The notes under the pieces were generated by a model. It had not been told where the DNA came from. It did no database searches and saw only the letters and a program-made list of their open reading frames with translations. Source: Corynebacterium glyciniphilum AJ 3170 (GTDB lineage: Bacteria; Actinomycetota; Actinomycetes; Mycobacteriales; Mycobacteriaceae). From it: a DNA stretch of 64,000 nt. Below are positions 55,657 to 64,000 of this stretch, piece after piece. The position numbers and the translations under genes were made by a program. The DNA lies in assembly GCF_000626675.1 (NCBI RefSeq), contig NZ_CP006842.1, positions 62,001 to 126,000 on the forward strand. Reading direction: 5' to 3'. Each line of letters begins with the position of its first letter. The first letter of the stretch is position 1.

Positions 55657-55992
55657 TCACTTCGGATGCGGCTGGTCGTCTCCCCATTGCTGCAATGCGG
55701 AGAAAACGCCCTCCAAGCTCCTGCCTCGCTCCGTGATCCGGTAGGTGACTTGTGGTGGGACCGTTGCTTCCACTTCGCGTTCCACAAGTCCGGCGGCTAC
55801 GAGTGACTTGAGCTCGCTGGAGAGCACTTTCTGCGAGATACTCCCTACGCTGCGCTGGAGCTCGGCGTAGCGGCACTCCTCCTGCAGCAGTTCCCACAAG
55901 ATGAGCATCGACCATTTACCGCCGATGACGTCCAACGTCCTGCGTACTGCCTCTCCGCAGTATCTGTCTGGTCGGGAACTGGCCATCCTCAC
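55657..55992 (-). CDS. HxlR-family transcriptional regulator
   Basis: A 111-residue winged-helix regulator. The family signature CGEAVRRTLDVIGGKWSMLI has the leading Cys. RYAELQRSVGSISQKVLSSE is the recognition region and ITERGRSL the wing. Many HxlR proteins sense aldehydes or redox stress through that Cys. GTG 55992 or ATG 55986 may be the start. It is divergent from the tautomerase gene 115 bases away and likely controls it. Confidence 0.92.
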   Translation of the reverse strand: MRMASSRPDRYCGEAVRRTLDVIGGKWSMLILWELLQEECRYAELQRSVGSISQKVLSSELKSLVAAGLVEREVEATVPPQVTYRITERGRSLEGVFSALQQWGDDQPHPK

Positions 55993-56107
55993 ATCCTACC
56001 TACAGGTTCGTTCCTGACCTGAAAGTGCCTTCTTCCGCTGGTGAGCGCACGGTGCAAGGGTGGAAGAGGAAGTTCTCATTGAATGGCACGTCGCACCAGG
56101 AGGAAGC

Positions 56108-56317
56108 ATGCCCATCGTCAATCTCAGTATCGTCCCGGAGCTCATGGAAGGGGACCGGGACACTCAGTACCGGCAGATCTCCGCGGGCATCACTGACGTC
56201 ATTGTCTCAAGTACCGGTGCACCGGCAGGGTCGGTCCACGTGTTGATCAACGAGGTGTCGGACAGTCGTTATGCGGTCGGAGGCACGATGCTGCGCAGTA
56301 CGCGGCCGCGTGACTGA
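56108..56317 (+). CDS. 4-oxalocrotonate tautomerase-family protein
   Basis: A 69-residue tautomerase-superfamily protein. ATG 56108 puts Pro next to Met (MPIVNLSIVPELMEGD), giving the catalytic N-terminal proline after Met removal. GITDVIVSSTGAPAGSVHVL is the conserved helix-strand. AGGAGG precedes the start; the longer frame from 56060 would bury the proline and is rejected. It is divergent from hxlR. Forms small oligomers in the cytosol; substrate unknown. Confidence 0.9.
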   Translation: MPIVNLSIVPELMEGDRDTQYRQISAGITDVIVSSTGAPAGSVHVLINEVSDSRYAVGGTMLRSTRPRD

Positions 56318-56350
56318 ACGTCATTGTGATTTCAAGGCTAAAATAACCTG

Positions 56351-56692
56351 ATGGCGAAGTTCACGACAGTTGAGATGTACTCCACCGATGCCGCGGCGTC
56401 GGCGTCCTTCATGGCCGAGGTGTTCGGCCACCCCAACACCCTCTACGGCGATTCCTACTACGACGTGCACGTCGGCGACGGCTTCACCGTCGCCTTCCAG
56501 ACGAACCCGGAGCCCCCGCCGCCGTTGACGATCTTCCAGGTCGACGACCTCGAGCAGATGCGCGAGACCGTCATGGCCGCCGGCGGGGTGATCACCGTTG
56601 AGCCCTTTGATTTCCCTGGGGGCCGGCGTTTCCAGTTCCGCGAGCCCGGTGGCAACGAGTTGTCCGTGTGGACCCCGGCGGGCGACCACTGA
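56351..56692 (+). CDS. VOC/glyoxalase-fold protein
   Basis: A 113-residue single VOC module: FTTVEMYSTDAAASASFMAE, a DVHVGDGFTVAFQ strand, TIFQVDDLEQMRETVMAAGG, and the end RRFQFREPGGNELSVWTPAG, with Glu as the final metal ligand. Such proteins are small isomerases, dioxygenases or resistance proteins. 33 bases behind the tautomerase gene, probably cotranscribed. Confidence 0.85.
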   Translation: MAKFTTVEMYSTDAAASASFMAEVFGHPNTLYGDSYYDVHVGDGFTVAFQTNPEPPPPLTIFQVDDLEQMRETVMAAGGVITVEPFDFPGGRRFQFREPGGNELSVWTPAGDH

Positions 56693-56733
56693 CGGAACCC
56701 GCCCTCGCCAGAATTTTCTGCGGCGCTGAAACC

Positions 56734-57363
56734 TCAGCCAGCAGCACTCGTCACCGACGACAGGACCCGCAGACAGCGTTCCGTCATCTGCTGTGCGGAC
56801 TGGTCCGGGTGGTCGGCCCACCAGGACACCGTCGACGAGACAATGGCGAACCACCAGGTCAGCAACAGTGAATGGTCGGTGTCCAACTCGGCGTCACCGG
56901 AACTGAGCACATCGGCGACACCCTCGGAGCCCATGTCATTGAGGGCCTTCTGATGTACGCGTGCACGGTCGTAGGCCTCTCCGGGCTTCGGCAGTGTGGG
57001 GTCGTAGATGACCCGCCAGTCCTCGGTGTGCCCGTCGAGCGCCTCGAAGATCGCGGTGAGAGTGGTCACCGCGCGAAGCGATCCGGGGGCTGACTGCGCT
57101 TCGGCAACGGCGGGCACCAGCCGTCCTGCGGCACGGTCCAGACAGGCGGCGTGCAGGCCGTCACGGGAACCGAAGTAGGTGTAGATCAGCGGCTTCGACA
57201 CACCCGCGGCTGCGGCGATGTCCGCCACCGACGCCCCGGTGTACCCGCGATCCCCGAACTCCGCGGTGGCGACATCGAGGATCTGCTGTTCCCGCTGCTC
57301 ACGGGGCACGCCCTTCGTGCCCGCCCGGCCGCTCCCGTTCACAGCACTCACGTCGGTGTTCAC
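56734..57363 (-). CDS. TetR-family transcriptional regulator
   Basis: A 209-residue repressor. The helix-turn-helix is in VATAEFGDRGYTGASVADIA and AAAGVSKPLIYTYFGSRDGL. The ligand-binding part includes LLLTWWFAIVSSTVSWWADH. The GTG start overlaps the stop of the FAD-oxidase gene by four bases (GTGA), so it likely controls that operon. Confidence 0.93.
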   Translation of the reverse strand: MNTDVSAVNGSGRAGTKGVPREQREQQILDVATAEFGDRGYTGASVADIAAAAGVSKPLIYTYFGSRDGLHAACLDRAAGRLVPAVAEAQSAPGSLRAVTTLTAIFEALDGHTEDWRVIYDPTLPKPGEAYDRARVHQKALNDMGSEGVADVLSSGDAELDTDHSLLLTWWFAIVSSTVSWWADHPDQSAQQMTERCLRVLSSVTSAAG

Positions 57364-58988
57364 GGCGGCCTCGGATCGATCAGGACACCGGGGTTGAGCA
57401 CACCGGCGGGATCCAGGGCGTCCTTGCTGGCACGCAGTGATCGCGCGAAAGGCTCCGAGCGTTGCTGGTCGTACCAGGGGCGGTGGTCACGTCCGACGGA
57501 ATGGTGGTGGGTGATCGTTGCCCGGTGCTCGACCAGGACCGCGGAGACCGCCTTCTTGATCTGGTCCCACTGTTCCACCGTCTTGTCCCACGTTCCGCCA
57601 GCGTAGATGCCGAAGTAGGGGGCAGGGCCGTCCGGGTAGACGTGGGTGAACCGGCAGCTCACCACGCCGGTGATGCCGAGGGACTCGAAGGCGGACATCG
57701 CCGCGGCGTTGACCGCGTCCCGTAACTGCTCGACCTTGTCCCAGGTGCAGGACGTCTCGAAGGTCTCCACGATCATCGACGACTGCGCCAGCGCGTCACG
57801 CTGGTAGGGCATGCGGATGAAGGAGGACCGCCACGTCCCCGCCGCACCGGTCCGGGTGGTCTGCTGTTCGGAGTCGGTGCTGCGTACACCGTCCGGCACG
57901 GTGCCGCCGTGATCCTGGCAGATCTCCAGGGCGACCGACATCGCGTTGTCCATGGGCCGGGACGCGGACTCGAAACCGAGGACCAGTACGCCGCCGGAGG
58001 TCGGTGTCCCGGCGTTGAGGATCGCCTCCACCGGGTCGAGGAGCCGACAGTTCGCCGGGTACAGACCGGACTGGGCGATCTCACGGGTGGCTTGTACTGC
58101 GGCGGAGTAGTCGTTGAAGATGACCGAGGCTCCGGTGCGCCAGCGTGGGCGGTCCTGCAGGCGCATCCAGGCCTCGGTGATCACGCCGAGGGTGCCCTCC
58201 GACCCCAGGAACATCCGGTCCTGTGACGGTCCGGCACCGGAGCCGGGCAGGCGCCAGGACTCCGCGGCACCGACCGGTGTGATCACACGCATGGACTCGA
58301 CGAGATCGTCGATGTGGGTGTAGACGGTGGCGAAGTGTCCACCAGCGCGGGTCGCGAGCCAGCCGCCGAGGGTGGAGAACTCGAAGGACTGCGGGAAGTG
58401 ACGCAGTGTCAGACCATGAGGTTTCAGACCGTCCTCGATCGCCGGTCCGTAGGCGCCGGCCTGGATGCGGGCAGCACGGCTGGTGTGGTCGATCTCCAGA
58501 ATCTGGTCCATGTCGGTCATGTCGAGGCAGACCACGCCTGGGTAAGTATCCGCGAGGCCCCGGGGCTCCACGCCGCCGGTGACCGACGAGCCACCGCCGA
58601 AGGGGACCAGCGCGACGCCGGCGTCGGTGCTCCACTGCAGGACGTCCACGACGTCCTGCTCGGTGCGGGGACGCACGACGAGGTCGGGGACGTCGTCGAC
58701 CTGCCCCTTGAGGTTGCGGATCACGTCACGGTACGCCTTGCCGTGAGCGTGGGCGACGCGGTCGGTGAGGTCGTCGGACGCGAGATGACCCAGGGATGTC
58801 GGCGCCTGGATGCGCGGGGCGGGGACGGTGAGGTCGGCGACCTCGGGGGGTTCATGGGTGCTGAGGTCGGCGTCCGGCAGCAACAGTCGGACGCGGTTGA
58901 GCAGTTCTTCTTTCTCAGAGCCGGTGACCGCGTCGTCGACGTTGCCCCAGCCCCACCATGACCGTGTTTTCGCTGTCGTACTCGTCAT
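57360..58988 (-). CDS. FAD-linked oxidase (alkyl-DHAP-synthase/GlcD type)
   Basis: A 542-residue flavoprotein. FAD_binding_4 domain with VVRPRTEQDVVDVLQWSTDA, VPFGGGSSVTGGVEPRG and GGWLATRAGGHFATVYTHID. The C-terminal FAD-oxidase part includes FTHVYPDGPAPYFGIYAGGT and ITHHHSVGRDHRPWY, where the His cluster and Tyr match alkyldihydroxyacetonephosphate synthase. ATG 58988 has GAGGAG. First gene of a pair with tetR. May act on lipid or hydroxy-acid substrates. Confidence 0.9.
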   Translation of the reverse strand: MTSTTAKTRSWWGWGNVDDAVTGSEKEELLNRVRLLLPDADLSTHEPPEVADLTVPAPRIQAPTSLGHLASDDLTDRVAHAHGKAYRDVIRNLKGQVDDVPDLVVRPRTEQDVVDVLQWSTDAGVALVPFGGGSSVTGGVEPRGLADTYPGVVCLDMTDMDQILEIDHTSRAARIQAGAYGPAIEDGLKPHGLTLRHFPQSFEFSTLGGWLATRAGGHFATVYTHIDDLVESMRVITPVGAAESWRLPGSGAGPSQDRMFLGSEGTLGVITEAWMRLQDRPRWRTGASVIFNDYSAAVQATREIAQSGLYPANCRLLDPVEAILNAGTPTSGGVLVLGFESASRPMDNAMSVALEICQDHGGTVPDGVRSTDSEQQTTRTGAAGTWRSSFIRMPYQRDALAQSSMIVETFETSCTWDKVEQLRDAVNAAAMSAFESLGITGVVSCRFTHVYPDGPAPYFGIYAGGTWDKTVEQWDQIKKAVSAVLVEHRATITHHHSVGRDHRPWYDQQRSEPFARSLRASKDALDPAGVLNPGVLIDPRPP

Positions 58989-59190
58989 TGTCGTACTCCT
59001 CGCGGGCGTGTGGTGGTCGTTCTACGGGGTGGTGATGTGACTGGAGCGTAATTTACTCTACGGTCAATTTCAAGGGGGATATCATTGCGTGACACAGCGG
59101 AGCGCACCACACGCGGGGGTCGGGATCCACCACGTACCATGAGCACACCGGACAGTCGCCGGCAATCACACGCAAGCGGAGGGCCAGACA

Positions 59191-60672
59191 GTGGGACAGT
59201 GGCGCAAGACAACAGCGGTGGACGACGTGCAGGCCGGCCTGGAACGCATGGACCACGATGTCTTCGAGGCGATCGCCGGGGCAGACAATCCCCAGCTGGA
59301 CGCCGTGATTCCGCGGCTCACCACGGCAGCGAACTACTCCAGATTGTGGATCGGTCTCGCCGGTGCCATGGCGCTCACGCGCAAATCCACCATGCAGCGT
59401 GCAGCAACCCGCGGGCTGGTCACACTGGCCTGCACCAGTCTCGTGGCCAATCAGCTGGCGAAAAGGTCGTGGAGTCGCGACCGGCCCGGCCACGCCTCCG
59501 TCCCCCTCGCACGCCGGATCCGACGCTACCCACGGTCGAGTTCGTTCCCTTCCGGGCATTCCGCCAGTGCCGCCGCCTTCGCCGTCGGCGCAGGACTGGA
59601 GGATGCCCCTGCCGGAGCCGCCCTCGGCGCGCTGGCGGGTCTCGTCGGATTCTCCCGGGTGTACACCGGTGCGCACTATCCCAGCGATGTTCTCGCCGGG
59701 TGGGGATTGGGCACGCTCATCGCCGTTGTCGGTGGCAAGCTCGTTCCCCCGCCCACCACGCGCAGCCGCATCTCCACCGAGCCCTACGAGATCGATGAGC
59801 CGGGCCGCCCGGACGGCGACGGGCTTGTCCTCGTCGTCAACCCGGCATCGGGGGACGGCACAGGGGAGCGGATTCTCAAGCAGGTCGAGAAGGCTCTCCC
59901 GGCAGCCGAGATCATCGCACTCACGCCGGAGGACGATATCGTCCAGGTCCTTGAGGACGCCGCGTCCAGGGCAGCCGTCCTGGGTGTCGGTGGCGGCGAC
60001 GGTACCGTGGCCACCGCCGCGGGAGTCGCACTCAAGGCAGGGACACCGCTGGCGGTCTTTCCCGCCGGCACCTTCAACCACTTCGCGAAGCAGATCGGCT
60101 GCGCTACGGCCAAACAGACCATCGGAGCGGTCCGTGCGGGGACGCTGGAGATGGTGGACGTCGCCACCTTGAACGGCGAGACCACACTGCTGAACACCGC
60201 GAGCATCGGCGCCTACCCTCGGTTCGTCGAGATTCGGGAGCGGTACGAAGGCAAGATCGGCAAGACGTTGGCCGGCGTCGTCGCCGCGTGGCGGGTGTTG
60301 AAAGACGAGAACTCCGTCCGGATCCGGTACGACAACAGGACGCTGACGACGTCCCTGTTCTTCCTCGGCAACTCCCTGTACCGTCCTTCCGGTTTCGCGC
60401 CCGTCGACCGTGCCAGTGTCGGCGACGGTCTGCTCGACGTGCGGATGCTGGAGATCGGCAAGCCGTTCTCCCGGATCCGCACCGTGGTGTCGCTGCTGAC
60501 CGGACGGTTGAACCGCAGCCCGCTCTACCACGAGCTGCACCGGCCGTCGTTCCGGTTCGAGGTGCTCGGCGAGCCGTCCGCCGTGGCGCACGACGGTGAA
60601 GTCGGCGAGAAGATGTCGCAGGTCGAGTTCGTCTCGCACTACCGAGTACTGCCGGTGTACCGCCCCCGGTAG
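59191..60672 (+). CDS. PAP2 phosphatase fused to a diacylglycerol/lipid kinase domain
   Basis: A 493-residue fusion. The N-terminal PAP2 part (about 1-190) has KRSWSRDRP, SSFPSGHSASAA and SRVYTGAHYPSD, the three phosphatase motifs. The C-terminal DAGK-type part (about 205-490) has VLVVNPASGDGTGERIL and VLGVGGGDGTVATAA. One enzyme could thus remove and add phosphate on lipid substrates. GTG 59191 has a GAGGG site. The 3' end overlaps by 34 bases a convergent stand-alone PAP2 gene. Confidence 0.93.
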   Translation: MGQWRKTTAVDDVQAGLERMDHDVFEAIAGADNPQLDAVIPRLTTAANYSRLWIGLAGAMALTRKSTMQRAATRGLVTLACTSLVANQLAKRSWSRDRPGHASVPLARRIRRYPRSSSFPSGHSASAAAFAVGAGLEDAPAGAALGALAGLVGFSRVYTGAHYPSDVLAGWGLGTLIAVVGGKLVPPPTTRSRISTEPYEIDEPGRPDGDGLVLVVNPASGDGTGERILKQVEKALPAAEIIALTPEDDIVQVLEDAASRAAVLGVGGGDGTVATAAGVALKAGTPLAVFPAGTFNHFAKQIGCATAKQTIGAVRAGTLEMVDVATLNGETTLLNTASIGAYPRFVEIRERYEGKIGKTLAGVVAAWRVLKDENSVRIRYDNRTLTTSLFFLGNSLYRPSGFAPVDRASVGDGLLDVRMLEIGKPFSRIRTVVSLLTGRLNRSPLYHELHRPSFRFEVLGEPSAVAHDGEVGEKMSQVEFVSHYRVLPVYRPR

Positions 60673-61310
60673 AGACCCCGGTAGAGAACCCCGGAAAGAC
60701 ACAGGCACAGCATCAGCCACGCGTAGCCCAGCGCCCATCCGGCCAGTACGTCCGAGGGGTGGTGCACGTTGAGCGCGACCCGCGCGACTCCGATCGCGAT
60801 CACCAGCAGGACGCCGAGGATCACGATGACGGCGCGCCAGGATCTGCGGATCAGGTGTGAGTACACCACCAGGAGCGTGCCGACGGCGACCAGGACGCCG
60901 AGGGCGTGACCGGACGGGAACGATGTCCCGGACGCTGAGACGAGCTGAGTGACGGGCCGGTCCCGGTCAGCCAGGTGTTTGACCACCGTCGAGACAAGCC
61001 CGCTGCCCCAGATGCTGACCGCGAGGAAACATGCGGTACGCACCTGATGACGGCGGATTTCCAGCACGATCGGCACGACGACCAGGACTCGCCACACTCC
61101 AGGACCGACGATGGTGCTCAGGCCGTCCCACAGCGGCACCCACCACCCGTGGGCGTCCGCCATACGGTAGGCGGCGTCCAGGGCTCTGGCGTCAGGCCGG
61201 TCGATCCCTGCCCAGTGGTGCACCCACCCGGTCCACAGGCCGGCGACGAGCACCAGCGCCGCCACGACGGACATTGCGACTGGTATGGCCGCCGGACGCC
61301 TGTACGTCAT
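60639..61310 (-). CDS. PAP2-family membrane phosphatase
   Basis: A 223-residue protein with five or six helices. Motifs: KHLADRDRP, GTSFPSGHALGVLV and ALNVHHPSDVLAGW. Acts on lipid phosphates at the membrane. The ATG overlaps the stop of the monooxygenase gene by four bases on the same strand. The C-terminus GVLYRGLYRGRYTGSTR is Arg/Tyr-repetitive. Confidence 0.92.
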   Translation of the reverse strand: MTYRRPAAIPVAMSVVAALVLVAGLWTGWVHHWAGIDRPDARALDAAYRMADAHGWWVPLWDGLSTIVGPGVWRVLVVVPIVLEIRRHQVRTACFLAVSIWGSGLVSTVVKHLADRDRPVTQLVSASGTSFPSGHALGVLVAVGTLLVVYSHLIRRSWRAVIVILGVLLVIAIGVARVALNVHHPSDVLAGWALGYAWLMLCLCLSGVLYRGLYRGRYTGSTR

Positions 61311-62749
61311 TCACTGAACACCATGTCGCGCCGCTGGTCGCCGTAGGAGAACTCCAACAGCTCCTTGAGGTAGTTCTGCGAGTACACCCACGGTGAGGTG
61401 TGTCCCTGCCTGGGGAACCTGTCGGCGCTGCGCCGCAGGTAGGCGGCGGGGAAGTCGAACAACGGCCGGTCTGTCGGTGTCGGCGGTGGGGCAGGGTAGT
61501 AGAGCTCGTCGCCGTTCTTCCACAGCTTGATCATGTAGCGGGACACGAGATCCGAGCGCAATGTCCAGGAACCGTTGATGTAGCCGACGGTGAAACTGAA
61601 GTTCGGCAGACCGGCGATCATCATGCCGCGGTAGAAGGCCTGCTCGTTGACCTGCAGAGGACGTCCGTCGATGCTCAGGGTGCCACCGCCGAAGGCCTGC
61701 AGGTCCAACCCGGTGGCGGTGACGATGATGTCGGTGGGGATCTCCTCACCCGAGCTCACCCGGACGCCGTCGGTGGTGAAGCGGTCGATGGTGTCGGTGA
61801 CCATGCGGGCGTTCCCGCCCAGGGCGGTGAAGATATCACCGTCCGGTGCCTTGCACACCCGCTTCTCCGAGGGCTTGTGGTGTGGTGTGAAATGCTGCTC
61901 GATCAACTCTGCGTCCAGGTAGGGGCGCTGCATGCGTCGCAGTGCCCGGGTGAACAGCCAGGGGGCGCGCCGACCGATGACGTGCTGCGTCATGTCACGG
62001 ACCGCGTGGTGGAGTCGTGCGACGGGGTAGGCTGTCTTCTCCGGCAGAACCTTCTTCCAGAACCTGCTGATGGTGTCCACCGCCGCCATCGGAGCCACGT
62101 AGGTGGGACTGCGCTGGAGCATCGTCACCTGCGCCCCGCGTCGTTCCAGAGCGGGGACCAGCGTCACGGCGGTCGCGCCGGAGCCGATGACAGTGATTCT
62201 GCGCCCTGCGCAGTCGAGGCTGTCGGGCCACTCCTGCGGATGGATGATCATCCCGGCGAAGTCCTGCTCGCCGGGAAATTCGGGACGGTAACCCCGGCCG
62301 TGCACGAAGTACCCCGAGGCGTAGTGGACGCGGCGGGCGTAGAAGGTGTGCTCGCCGTCCGCCGTCACGGCGGTGACCGCGTACAACCGCAGGTCCGTCC
62401 GCCAGTCCGCATCGCGGATCCAGGACCCCGTCCGGAGCCGCTCGAGGGCCCCGCACTTCTCCGCGATGCCACGGATGTACTCCTTGATGTCCGCGCCCTG
62501 CCCCAGGGTGCCGTCGTGAGGCCACGGGGCGAACGGGAATCCGTAGGTGGCCATGTCGGAGTCCGACCGGATGCCCGGGTAGGTGAAGGTGTGCCAGGTC
62601 CCACCGAGATCGTCGTTGGCATCGTGAATCTCCCACGTCCACTCCGGGAAGTCGTGTGCGACATGGTGGGCGAGGTCGACGCCGGAGAGTCCGGCGCCGA
62701 CGATCAGCAGGTCGAGAGGGTTGTCCGGGGAGCCGGCGAGTGTGCCCAT
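61307..62749 (-). CDS. Flavin-dependent (Baeyer-Villiger-type) monooxygenase, paralogue
   Basis: A 480-residue enzyme close to the one at 269-1873: GAGLSGVDLAHHVAHDFPEW, GGTWHTFTYPGIRSDSDMA, GSGATAVTLVPALERRGAQV, AATGLDLQAFGG-type end (TATGLDLQAFGG). The fingerprint FAGMIIHPQEWP fits FxGxxxHxxxWP exactly. ATG 62749 was chosen, with ATG 62764 as alternative; TACGCT stands before it, so a leaderless start is possible. Overlaps the PAP2 gene downstream by four bases. Confidence 0.9.
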   Translation of the reverse strand: MGTLAGSPDNPLDLLIVGAGLSGVDLAHHVAHDFPEWTWEIHDANDDLGGTWHTFTYPGIRSDSDMATYGFPFAPWPHDGTLGQGADIKEYIRGIAEKCGALERLRTGSWIRDADWRTDLRLYAVTAVTADGEHTFYARRVHYASGYFVHGRGYRPEFPGEQDFAGMIIHPQEWPDSLDCAGRRITVIGSGATAVTLVPALERRGAQVTMLQRSPTYVAPMAAVDTISRFWKKVLPEKTAYPVARLHHAVRDMTQHVIGRRAPWLFTRALRRMQRPYLDAELIEQHFTPHHKPSEKRVCKAPDGDIFTALGGNARMVTDTIDRFTTDGVRVSSGEEIPTDIIVTATGLDLQAFGGGTLSIDGRPLQVNEQAFYRGMMIAGLPNFSFTVGYINGSWTLRSDLVSRYMIKLWKNGDELYYPAPPPTPTDRPLFDFPAAYLRRSADRFPRQGHTSPWVYSQNYLKELLEFSYGDQRRDMVFSE

Positions 62750-62787
62750 GCACACAGCGTACAAGCGTAGGACGCGCTACGGAGGGC

Positions 62788-63207
62788 TCACAGCGAATCA
62801 AGTGAACCGAGTGAACCCAGCGATCCTTCCGGCGCCACCAGCGCGCCGGGCTCCCAGACCGGGTACACCAGGCGCGGCGGGACGGTCTGCCAGGACTGGG
62901 CCAGCTCCGCAGCCGTGCGGATGTCGGTCATCGTCTGCCACTGGCCGTCGGGACGCTGCTGCCAGCAGTCGGTGGTCTGCCAGTGGAAGCCGTCGCACAC
63001 GACCTTCCCCCGGTACGGCGAGTACACCGTGGCGATGGCGGTGACATCCTCCCGCCAGATCGGGCTGGGTTGTTCGTGCTCGGGGAGCTGGGGGAGGGTC
63101 TCTGCACCGGCGGTGGGTGCGAGCCCGGCGCCCAGACCGCCCAGGGCGAGCGTGGTGACGGCGAGGGTGACTATCTTCCTCCGAATGTTCGTGACTGTTC
63201 CGGACAT
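62788..63207 (-). CDS. Secreted protein with GSL-repeat tail
   Basis: A 139-residue protein with a signal peptide (RRKIVTLAVTTLALGGLGAG, cleavage near TAGAET) and a mature part of about 100 residues with two Cys (KVVCDGFHWQTTDCWQQRPD) that probably pair. The tail is repetitive (GSLGSLGSLDSL), coded by 9-base units. Not recognised. It lies 38 bases upstream of the monooxygenase on the same strand. Confidence 0.75.
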   Translation of the reverse strand: MSGTVTNIRRKIVTLAVTTLALGGLGAGLAPTAGAETLPQLPEHEQPSPIWREDVTAIATVYSPYRGKVVCDGFHWQTTDCWQQRPDGQWQTMTDIRTAAELAQSWQTVPPRLVYPVWEPGALVAPEGSLGSLGSLDSL

Positions 63208-63419
63208 GACGGGAACACTTCCTTCAGCCGCAGAGCGGCGGTAGTGAATGGTTCATGTAGTTAAGACATCGAACGGACACCTCTCGGGGTTAGCAGAAGA
63301 CCGCATACCGCGACAGTGGTAGTCGAGGTGTCTGCGCTCGGGGGACGCGGTGGACACCCGCAGCGACGAAGCTGAGGGGCATCACGGAATCCCCGTCGTC
63401 CCACACCAAGGAGTGCCCC

Positions 63420-64000
63420 ATGACCACGCCCGACACCAGCCTCCGCCGCAGGATCCTGCGGCGCCACACCGCATGGATCACCGCGACCATGATGGCCACC
63501 GGACTCGTACTCGGTGGCTGCTCCTCCGAAGCGGACACCGCCACTGCGACCTCGAGTGCGACGTCGGCTGTATCGGCGTCCCTCAGCGAAGCGTCCACCA
63601 CTTCCGGTACGGACGCCGGTACGGCGGACACTACCTCGGCGACGATCTCCGACACCGCGACTGCCGCGCAGGCGTTCCTCGACACCCTGTCCGGCGAGCA
63701 GCGCGAGACCGTGCTCTACGACTATGACGATGAGACGAAGACGACGTCCTGGTCGAACTTCCCCGTCACGTTCGTCGAACGCGCCGGGCTGAACCTCACC
63801 GACCTCAGCGAGGAGCAGACGACTGCGGCCCTCGCCGTCCTGGAGAACCTGCTCAGTGACGAGGCGTATGAGACCGTCTCCGGCATCATGGGTGGCGACG
63901 AGTACCTGCTGGAGAACAGCGACAGCACCGAGGACTCCCTGGGCCAGTACTACATCGCCTTCTTCGGCGACCCGTCCGACAGCAGTGCCTTCGAAGTGCA
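63420..64000 (+). CDS. DUF3500-like lipoprotein (partial, runs off the window)
   Basis: Starts ATG 63420 with AAGGAG ahead. Signal peptide with RRRILRRHTAW and lipobox LGGC (Cys34), a Ser/Thr/Ala-rich linker, then a DUF3500-type region: AAQAFLDTLSGEQRETVLYD, WSNFPVTFVERAGLNLTDLS, and YYIAFFGDPSDSSAF at the cut end. DUF3500 proteins are extracytoplasmic and of unknown function. About 193 residues are visible. Confidence 0.8.
   Translation, partial: MTTPDTSLRRRILRRHTAWITATMMATGLVLGGCSSEADTATATSSATSAVSASLSEASTTSGTDAGTADTTSATISDTATAAQAFLDTLSGEQRETVLYDYDDETKTTSWSNFPVTFVERAGLNLTDLSEEQTTAALAVLENLLSDEAYETVSGIMGGDEYLLENSDSTEDSLGQYYIAFFGDPSDSSAFEV

Noticed and set aside
59053-60738. 561-residue minus-strand frame opposite the PAP2-kinase fusion
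   Set aside because: No domain is recognisable and the plus strand carries all PAP2 and kinase motifs, with a ribosome site.

Overview
The window is high-GC actinobacterial DNA, most likely from a Corynebacterium of the high-GC environmental or cheese/soil type. The evidence is the cell-division and signalling block ppiA, rhomboid, crgA, trpG/pabA, pknB, pknA, pbpA, rodA, pstP, fhaB, fhaA and tRNA-Leu, which is conserved near the origin in corynebacteria and mycobacteria. An MspA-type porin and a SigK/RskA-type locus support a mycolate-bearing actinobacterium. The species assignment is inference. No database search was possible.

Layout. 1-5.4 kb: end of an EamA permease, a flavin monooxygenase, a Lys/Ala-rich membrane protein, ppiA, a rhomboid protease and crgA. 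5.4-6.1 kb: trpG/pabA. 6.2-22.1 kb: a block of catabolic and uptake genes lies between trpG and pknB. It holds a CoA-transferase pair with a GAF/PucR regulator, an MFS carrier and two PhzA/B-like (SnoaL-fold) proteins, one an in-frame tandem duplication; a beta-glucoside PTS operon (bglP-bglA-bglG) with a readable promoter, antiterminator and terminator; a GntR-controlled operon of MFS carrier, cyclase and fumarylacetoacetate-hydrolase-like enzyme; and a YdcF-like protein. 22.2-31.8 kb: the Ser/Thr kinase, peptidoglycan and FHA operon, all on the minus strand, followed by tRNA-Leu(CAG) and a strong terminator.

32.2-51.2 kb is an accessory region. First comes a minus-strand run of envelope genes: an MspA-like porin, a small secreted protein, a two-TM protein, an 800-residue secreted protein with a glycine-zipper C-terminus, and two AT-richer genes that could be its immunity genes. 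Next are small regulators (one gene apparently frameshifted), two tandem metallophosphoesterases and a 16-base motif recurring between these genes. A 12-base minisatellite, a truncated solute-binding-protein gene and a deleted IS256-type transposase follow. The region ends with an acyl-CoA-synthetase-like enzyme, a frameshifted Fe(II)/2-oxoglutarate oxygenase relative whose metal motif reads HTG instead of HTE, a TauE/SafE transporter and an IS6-type remnant.

51.2-55.4 kb carries sigK, a fasciclin (MPT83-like) lipoprotein, dipZ and rskA side by side on one strand. As recalled, these genes lie in two separate loci in M. tuberculosis. 55.6-64 kb: HxlR, tautomerase, VOC, a TetR/FAD-oxidase pair, a PAP2-diacylglycerol-kinase fusion, a PAP2 phosphatase, a second flavin monooxygenase paralogous to the first, a secreted protein and the start of a DUF3500-like lipoprotein.

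The strongest candidates for undescribed biology are the HxG oxygenase-family gene, the secreted glycine-zipper protein with putative immunity genes and the MspA porin upstream, the fused PhzA/B-like protein, the recurring motif in the small-gene island, and the consolidated SigK locus.
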